Source: Sulfurimonas sp.
GTDB taxonomy: Bacteria > Campylobacterota > Campylobacteria > Campylobacterales > Sulfurimonadaceae
Direction of reading: 5' to 3'
Length of the DNA stretch: 47,045 bases
NCBI GenBank assembly: GCA_011391635.1
Contig: JAABQD010000026.1
Span: forward strand, 1-47,045
The notes beneath the pieces were generated by a model. It was not told the DNA's origin and ran no database searches. It worked only from the letters and a program-made list of their open reading frames with translations. This document shows, one piece after another, positions 43,536 through 47,045 of this stretch; position 1 is the first letter of the stretch; the number at the start of each line of letters is the position of its first letter. The position numbers were made by a program, and so were the translations under genes.

Positions 43536-43589
43536 GATATTTTTCTCGCTTCCAAGCTCCATGTATTTCAGTTATTGAGATTCATGTAT

Positions 43590-43620
43590 GCATTCCTAAC
43601 GAAAACGTATTGGGAACGAG
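43590..43620. repeat. Imperfect palindrome GCATTCC...GGGAACGAG element
   Basis: The 31 bases start GCATTCCTAACG and end ATTGGGAACGAG. From memory, imperfect palindromes of the type GCATTCC(N)GGGAACGAG are a widespread small repeat in several proteobacterial genomes. One copy is seen here, close to the 3' end of pgk. Confidence 0.45.
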
Positions 43621-43716
43621 TAGAAATTTATCGTGGTGTATTTTATGTGAGATACGTTCCATCTCAAGAGAGAGATGAAACGAGCAAGTCTTTGTCACTT
43701 TGTGTAGAGCAGAAGT

Positions 43717-44937
43717 TTACGAAGGAGTGTCCATTTTTTCTAAAAATTCAAATCCTGGGAGAACAATCCCCTCAAGAAGTTCGAGACTTGCACCACCGCC
43801 TGTCGAGATAAAACTTATATTCTCTTTCTCTCCAGCTTTTTCTGCGGCATTTGCTGTGTCTCCACCACCAACGATACTAAACGCATAAGTATCAGCTATG
43901 GCATGTGCAATTCTGTATGTCCCTTTTGAAAATCTGTCAATCTCAAAAATACCCATCGGTCCATTCCAAATAATCGTATTGGACATGCCAATGACCTCTT
44001 CAAAAAGTTTGACCGTTGCAGGACCAATATCTACAGCACTAAAACCCTCAAGTACATCTTGAGCAGGAGTGATTTTAACATCCACTGAGTGTTTGATATC
44101 ATCCGTGATAACAACATCCACAGGAAGATAAACATTCACTTTCGCCTCTTTTGCGTTTTTTAAGATTTTGATAGCTTCTTCGACATAAGCATCTTCAACA
44201 AGTGATTTTTGCATATCGTATCCAAGAGCTTTTAAAAATGTGTTGCTCATTGCTCCACCGATTACAATCTTATTGACTTTAGGAATAATATTGTTAAGGA
44301 GTGTAATTTTTGAAGAGACTTTTGCTCCACCAATTACCAAACAAATTGGCGCAAGAGGTTTAAAGAGTGCTTTTGCAAAAGCATCTATCTCTCGTTTTAG
44401 CAAAAATCCTGCTACTTTTGTCTCGACAAAAGCTGTAATTCCTACGGTAGAACTATGGGCTCTGTGACTTGTTCCAAAAGCATCATTGACAAAAACATCA
44501 CAAAGTGATGCCAACTCTTTTGAGAGCGTTTCATCATTTTTGGTCTCGCCTTTGTAAAATCTTATATTTTCTAACAAGATGATTTGTCCATTATCACAAC
44601 TCAAAACTTTCTCTTTGTTATTGATAAAATCTTCTACAAATAAAACCTTTTTATCAAGTAATCTTTCTAATCTTTTGATGATATGCTTGAGTGAATAATC
44701 AGGGTCAATATCGCCATCAGGACGACCCAAATGCGTCACCAAAACAATATATTTTGCTTCATGGTCAACGCAGTAATTTATAGTATGAATCGCCTCTTTG
44801 ATTCTTGAATCATCTGTAATATTGTGATGCGAATCCATCGGCACATTAAAATCCACTCGAATGAGAACTCTTTTACCTTTGACATCAATCTGCTTCAAAG
44901 ACTTAACATTTTGCATTAATTCTATATTACTTAGCAT
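43717..44937 (-). CDS. pgk: Phosphoglycerate kinase
   Basis: A 406-residue glycolytic/gluconeogenic enzyme interconverting 1,3-bisphosphoglycerate and 3-phosphoglycerate with ADP/ATP. Marks are VLIRVDFNVPMD, the substrate arginines and LVTHLGRPDGD, ENIRFYKGE, NDAFGTSHRAHSS, the hinge GGAKVSSKI, and the nucleotide site IIWNGPMGIFE with SIVGGGDTANAAEKAG and STGGGASLELLEG. The ATG at 44937 follows a strong GAGGAGAAAA; a Met at residue 8 is an alternative. It is the second gene of a gap-pgk pair separated by 47 bases, which hold one copy of the dispersed repeat. Its stop abuts the repeat island. Confidence 0.97.
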   Translation of the reverse strand: MLSNIELMQNVKSLKQIDVKGKRVLIRVDFNVPMDSHHNITDDSRIKEAIHTINYCVDHEAKYIVLVTHLGRPDGDIDPDYSLKHIIKRLERLLDKKVLFVEDFINNKEKVLSCDNGQIILLENIRFYKGETKNDETLSKELASLCDVFVNDAFGTSHRAHSSTVGITAFVETKVAGFLLKREIDAFAKALFKPLAPICLVIGGAKVSSKITLLNNIIPKVNKIVIGGAMSNTFLKALGYDMQKSLVEDAYVEEAIKILKNAKEAKVNVYLPVDVVITDDIKHSVDVKITPAQDVLEGFSAVDIGPATVKLFEEVIGMSNTIIWNGPMGIFEIDRFSKGTYRIAHAIADTYAFSIVGGGDTANAAEKAGEKENISFISTGGGASLELLEGIVLPGFEFLEKMDTPS

Positions 44938-44984
44938 TTTTTCTCCTCAAATTTACATTCCACATGCCAGAACAAAACAAAGAC

Positions 44985-45980
44985 TTATTTTGTTCCTACA
45001 AACACAACCATATCCACAAGACGACTGCTATATCCCCACTCATTATCATACCAAGCAAGAACTTTTACAGTAGTTCCATCGACTACACTTGTCATATCTG
45101 GCACAAATGTCGCACTGTAAGTACTTCCGATAAAGTCGCTTGATACTCTTTTATCGTGATCTACTTCAAGTAAACCTTTGAAGTTTCCATTTGCTGCTTT
45201 GTCCATTGCTGCATTGATTTGATCTTTTGTTACTGCTTGATTGAGATTGACTGTTAAGTCAACCACTGAAACATCCGCAGTTGGAACACGCATCGCATAA
45301 CCATTGAGTTTACCCAAAAGATTTGGCATAACTTTTCCGATAGCTTTTGCAGCTCCTGTTGTCGTTGGAATCATGTTGATAGCGGCAGCTCTTGCTCTTC
45401 TGAAATCTGAAGCGTGTTTTACATCCAAAATATTTTGGTCATTTGTATAAGAGTGGATAGTTGTCATCAAGCCGTTTTTGATACCAAACTCTTCATCTAA
45501 AACTTTACAAATCGGAGCCAAACAGTTTGTTGTACAACTTGCATTGGAGATAATAGCTTCGCCTTTGTAATCGTGCGTATTGATATTTAAAACATACGTT
45601 GGTGTTTCATCTTTTGCTGGTGCACTCATTACTACTTTTTTGACACCATTTTTGAGATATGCTTGACACTTCTCAGTCGTTAAAAATGCTCCCGTACACT
45701 CAATTACCACTTCAGCACCACATGAACCAAAATCTATCATGGCAGGGTCTCTGTGGTTAAAAAGCTTCACAACTTTTCCAGCGATTTCAATTGAGTTATC
45801 ATCAATCACTTTTGCGTCAATACCAACATGCACAGAGTCATATTTAAGTAAGTAAACAAGCATATCTGGCTTTGTAGTTGTGTTAAGTGCTACCAACTCT
45901 ATATCACTTCTACCCATAACTATTTTAGCAACTATCAAACCAATTCTTCCAGTACCATTTATCGCGACTTTTAATGCCAT
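44985..45980 (-). CDS. gap: Glyceraldehyde-3-phosphate dehydrogenase
   Basis: A 331-residue enzyme. The NAD-binding start is INGTGRIGLIVAK, the catalytic cysteine is C149 in SNASCTTNCLAP, with the histidine in TTIHSYTNDQ, the phosphate site TTTGAAKA, and the end WYDNEWGYSSRLVDM. I start it at the ATG at 45980, after AAGGAGTG; a frame that continues upstream to 46100 would add 40 residues, which lacks any family match. It heads the operon with pgk and is divergent from the EF-hand gene, with the promoters for both in about 110 bases. It reads N-term ALKVAING, the standard form. Coenzyme preference is not judged. Confidence 0.97.
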   Translation of the reverse strand: MALKVAINGTGRIGLIVAKIVMGRSDIELVALNTTTKPDMLVYLLKYDSVHVGIDAKVIDDNSIEIAGKVVKLFNHRDPAMIDFGSCGAEVVIECTGAFLTTEKCQAYLKNGVKKVVMSAPAKDETPTYVLNINTHDYKGEAIISNASCTTNCLAPICKVLDEEFGIKNGLMTTIHSYTNDQNILDVKHASDFRRARAAAINMIPTTTGAAKAIGKVMPNLLGKLNGYAMRVPTADVSVVDLTVNLNQAVTKDQINAAMDKAANGNFKGLLEVDHDKRVSSDFIGSTYSATFVPDMTSVVDGTTVKVLAWYDNEWGYSSRLVDMVVFVGTK

Positions 45981-46092
45981 ATTCACTCCTTTTTGTTTCG
46001 TAAAAATATACCAAATAATAGCATATTTTTCATAACATTTATTGGCACTATTTTTGCTTGTATCTTTCTTACATTGTTTTAAGGAATTTAAA

Positions 46093-46596
46093 ATGAACAT
46101 AAATGGAAATGCTATGATATCAAGCTATGCACCTCAAGTATCGAAAAACAAAAATGATTTTGCACAGCAAGAGACAGAAGGAAGCAGAGGTTTTGATGCT
46201 CTAACGCAGATGCTGATGACTGCGCTTGATACGAACAAAACAGGAACGATAGACAAAACAGAGTTTACTGAAGCAGCAAAAATTTTGGCAAAAAGCCAAA
46301 GTGGCGAAAATGTTGCAAATGCGTTTGATAAAATTGATGCAAACAGTGATGCACAGATAAGTTCGGATGAGTTTATTAATGCGTTTAAACAACTCGAAAC
46401 ACAAAAAGAGCAACATAATAAACACGCACAAAAATATTCACTCGAGTCTAATTTGCTCTCACAACAGACACAAGAGCTAATACAACAACCATCACTCCAA
46501 GTAAATGAGATGCAAAAAATGCTTTTTGACAAAATGAAAGCAGCCTACACAACACAAACAACGGCAGTAGGTACAACAACAAATCTCTCTGTATAA
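46093..46596 (+). CDS. EF-hand calcium-binding protein
   Basis: A 167-residue protein with two EF-hand loops: DTNKTGTIDKTE (D46-E57) and DANSDAQISSDE (D82-E93), each with acidic residues at loop positions 1, 3 (Asn), 5 and 12, as needed for Ca2+. No signal peptide is seen, and the C-terminal half is rich in glutamine, asparagine and threonine with low complexity (QQTQELIQQPSLQ). It is thus a cytoplasmic, or non-classically exported, calcium-binding or structural protein of unknown role. The ATG follows AAGGAATTTAAA by a suitable distance. It is transcribed away from gap and ends before a repeat-pair hairpin. Confidence 0.8.
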   Translation: MNINGNAMISSYAPQVSKNKNDFAQQETEGSRGFDALTQMLMTALDTNKTGTIDKTEFTEAAKILAKSQSGENVANAFDKIDANSDAQISSDEFINAFKQLETQKEQHNKHAQKYSLESNLLSQQTQELIQQPSLQVNEMQKMLFDKMKAAYTTQTTAVGTTTNLSV

Positions 46597-46613
46597 TCTT
46601 TTTTGAGGATTCT

Positions 46614-46638
46614 TGGCATGTGGAAGTTCCACATGCCA
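46614..46638. terminator. Repeat-pair hairpin after the EF-hand gene
   Basis: TGGCATGTGGAA and TTCCACATGCCA flank a single G, a 12-bp near-perfect palindrome of two facing dispersed repeats, 17 bases past the EF-hand stop. It probably ends that transcript and separates it from vapBC. Confidence 0.65.
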
Positions 46639-46640
46639 TA

Positions 46641-46669
46641 TTGACAAATTTCTATATATAATATATACT
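46641..46669 (+). promoter_or_regulatory. Probable vapBC promoter
   Basis: TTGACA at 46641-46646 and TATACT at 46664-46669 are spaced by 17 bases, a good sigma-70 pattern. They lie 30 bases before the antitoxin start. The AT-rich near-palindrome around 46655-46680 could be the site at which the antitoxin represses its own promoter. Confidence 0.55.
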
Positions 46670-46698
46670 CATAAATATATATTAATAAGGAATCAAAA

Positions 46699-46932
46699 AT
46701 GACAACTGCAAAAATCTTTCCTAATGGTCAAAGCCAAGCTATCCGTATTCCTAAAGAGTTTCGATTTGAAAATCAAGATGAAGTGTTTATAGCCAAAGAG
46801 GGAGAGGCTATTATTTTATTTCCAAAAAGTAGTAAATTCAATATTTTATTTGACGCACTCGAAAAATTTTCAGATGACTTTATGGCTCAAAGAGAACAGC
46901 CCCAGCAACAAAAGAGAGAGGATTTATTTTGA
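46699..46932 (+). CDS. vapB: VapB-type (AbrB-fold) antitoxin
   Basis: A 77-residue protein with the AbrB/SpoVT beta-swapped hairpin: AKIFPNGQSQAIRIPKEFRF is the typical VapB start, followed by VFIAKEGEAIILFP. The C-terminus (FDALEKFSDDFMAQREQP) is the helix that blocks the toxin active site. The ATG follows AATAAGGAATC. It is directly upstream of and overlaps a VapC-like gene by 4 bases, the normal order of the type II toxin-antitoxin pair. It should repress the shared promoter. Confidence 0.88.
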   Translation: MTTAKIFPNGQSQAIRIPKEFRFENQDEVFIAKEGEAIILFPKSSKFNILFDALEKFSDDFMAQREQPQQQKREDLF

Positions 46933-47045
46933 ATAAAGTGATGCTCGATACCAATATCTGTATCTATCTCATTAAAAACAAGCCTATTGAAGTGAGAAAA
47001 AAGTTCGATATTTATGAGGTGGGTGAAATATGTATCTCCTCTATA
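46929..47045 (+). CDS. vapC: VapC-type PIN-domain toxin (3' end outside window)
   Basis: Thirty-nine codons are visible up to the window edge. The frame starts at TTG 46929 (overlapping the antitoxin stop as TTGA, with GAGAGG 9 bases upstream) or GTG 46938 or ATG 46941. The translation MLDTNICIYLIKN is the standard PIN-domain opening with the first catalytic Asp in LDTN. VapC toxins are Mg-dependent RNases that cut tRNA or rRNA. The rest of the active site lies outside the window. Confidence 0.85.
   Translation, partial: MNKVMLDTNICIYLIKNKPIEVRKKFDIYEVGEICISSI

Larger units (their letters stand above)
42771..43716. repeat. Non-coding repeat island: hairpins, 18-bp array and hairpin-bearing repeats
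   Basis: There is no plausible gene in these 946 bases. From left to right: AT-rich sequence with a stem-loop (42857-42874), two hairpins (43089-43135), 16 tandem 18-bp units (43138-43423), two 55-base copies of a different repeat with stem-loops (43423-43535), and an imperfect palindrome (43590-43620). The block lies between the SIR2-STAND gene and pgk. Confidence 0.85.
2171..46638. repeat. Dispersed repeat, core CCACATGCCA (TTCCACATGCCAAGAT), window-wide
   Basis: Exact core copies outside the array, start positions: 2171, 2187, 3342, 3435, 3720, 3827, 7104, 8083, 8179, 8470, 8577, 19761, 22272, 22296, 22404, 24802, 25100, 37863, 37882, 44960, 46614, 46629. Close variants (core with the last base changed or one mismatch): about 4135, 19480, 20191, 20720, 23703, 24689, 27683, 29976, 32132. 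Copies lie in both strands, in genes and between them. Where two face each other, the flanking bases also pair. The extension AAGAT is shared by many. Stretches without an exact copy: 8.6-19.7 kb, 25.2-37.8 kb and 37.9-43.1 kb. Confidence 0.9.

Noticed and set aside
45981..46100. A 40-residue N-terminal extension of glyceraldehyde-3-phosphate dehydrogenase
   Set aside because: It has no family match, overlaps the divergent promoter region and lacks a ribosome site; the ATG at 45980 has one and gives the standard start.
46134..46532. A cysteine-rich minus-strand frame opposite the EF-hand gene
   Set aside because: It is the antisense shadow of the EF-hand gene, whose loops and ribosome site are clear.

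Overview
The window is low in GC and reads as a chromosomal piece of a Campylobacterota (epsilonproteobacterial) genome, most like the Sulfurimonas/Sulfuricurvum/Arcobacter type. The grounds are the AT-rich coding style, a CheV coupling protein, a stand-alone biotin-bearing PycB/OadA-type carboxyltransferase, a short malic enzyme, a gap-pgk pair and a very dense set of two-component and cyclic-di-GMP proteins. The genus is an inference; there is no rRNA or tRNA in the window to confirm it.

Layout. 1-1.9 kb: a Fic AMPylase (3' end outside the window) and a PD-(D/E)XK nuclease-like protein. 2.2-14.5 kb: a long minus-strand signalling block with a REC-GGDEF protein, two paralogous hybrid histidine kinases ending in REC-Hpt, a tandem V4R-like protein between them, a PAS-GGDEF protein, a CheY-like regulator, a CheX-like phosphatase and a membrane Cache-Hpt-CheA-type kinase. 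14.8-21.6 kb: malic enzyme, a GGDEF-EAL protein with its periplasmic-binding-protein partner, a MidA-type methyltransferase and ArgD. 21.7-29.9 kb: lipoprotein, acyltransferase, molybdopterin oxidoreductase, CheV, glutaminase, PycB with a 39-residue leader ORF, and small membrane proteins. 29.9-37.5 kb: an SNase-like periplasmic protein and a second signalling block, namely an ODP (di-iron, oxygen-sensor type) histidine kinase and three REC proteins with intact or decayed GGDEF/EAL output. 37.7-39.8 kb: a small membrane protein and HtpG. 40.3-42.8 kb: a lone SIR2-STAND-like protein of probable anti-phage function. 42.8-43.7 kb: a non-coding repeat island. 43.7-47 kb: pgk, gap, an EF-hand protein and a vapBC pair cut by the window end.

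The most striking non-genic signal is a dispersed 12-16 bp sequence, TTCCACATGCCAAGAT, found in both orientations inside and between genes. I count 22 exact copies of its 10-bp core CCACATGCCA outside the array and several one-off variants. It often forms perfect inverted pairs at gene ends, and it is amplified as 16 tandem 18-bp units at 43138-43423. Its size, its use of both strands and its placement as hairpins at gene ends resemble the DNA uptake sequences of Neisseria and Pasteurellaceae. I know of no such sequence described for Campylobacterota, so it is reported as a hypothesis. The SIR2-STAND gene and several long stretches lack it.

How the genes work together. The first signalling block could form two linked circuits: kinases with REC and Hpt relays coupled to diguanylate cyclases, and a CheA-like membrane sensor with its own CheY and CheX. 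The second block pairs an oxygen/NO-type sensor kinase with response regulators whose outputs are cyclic-di-GMP domains. Partner assignments are inferred from gene order only.
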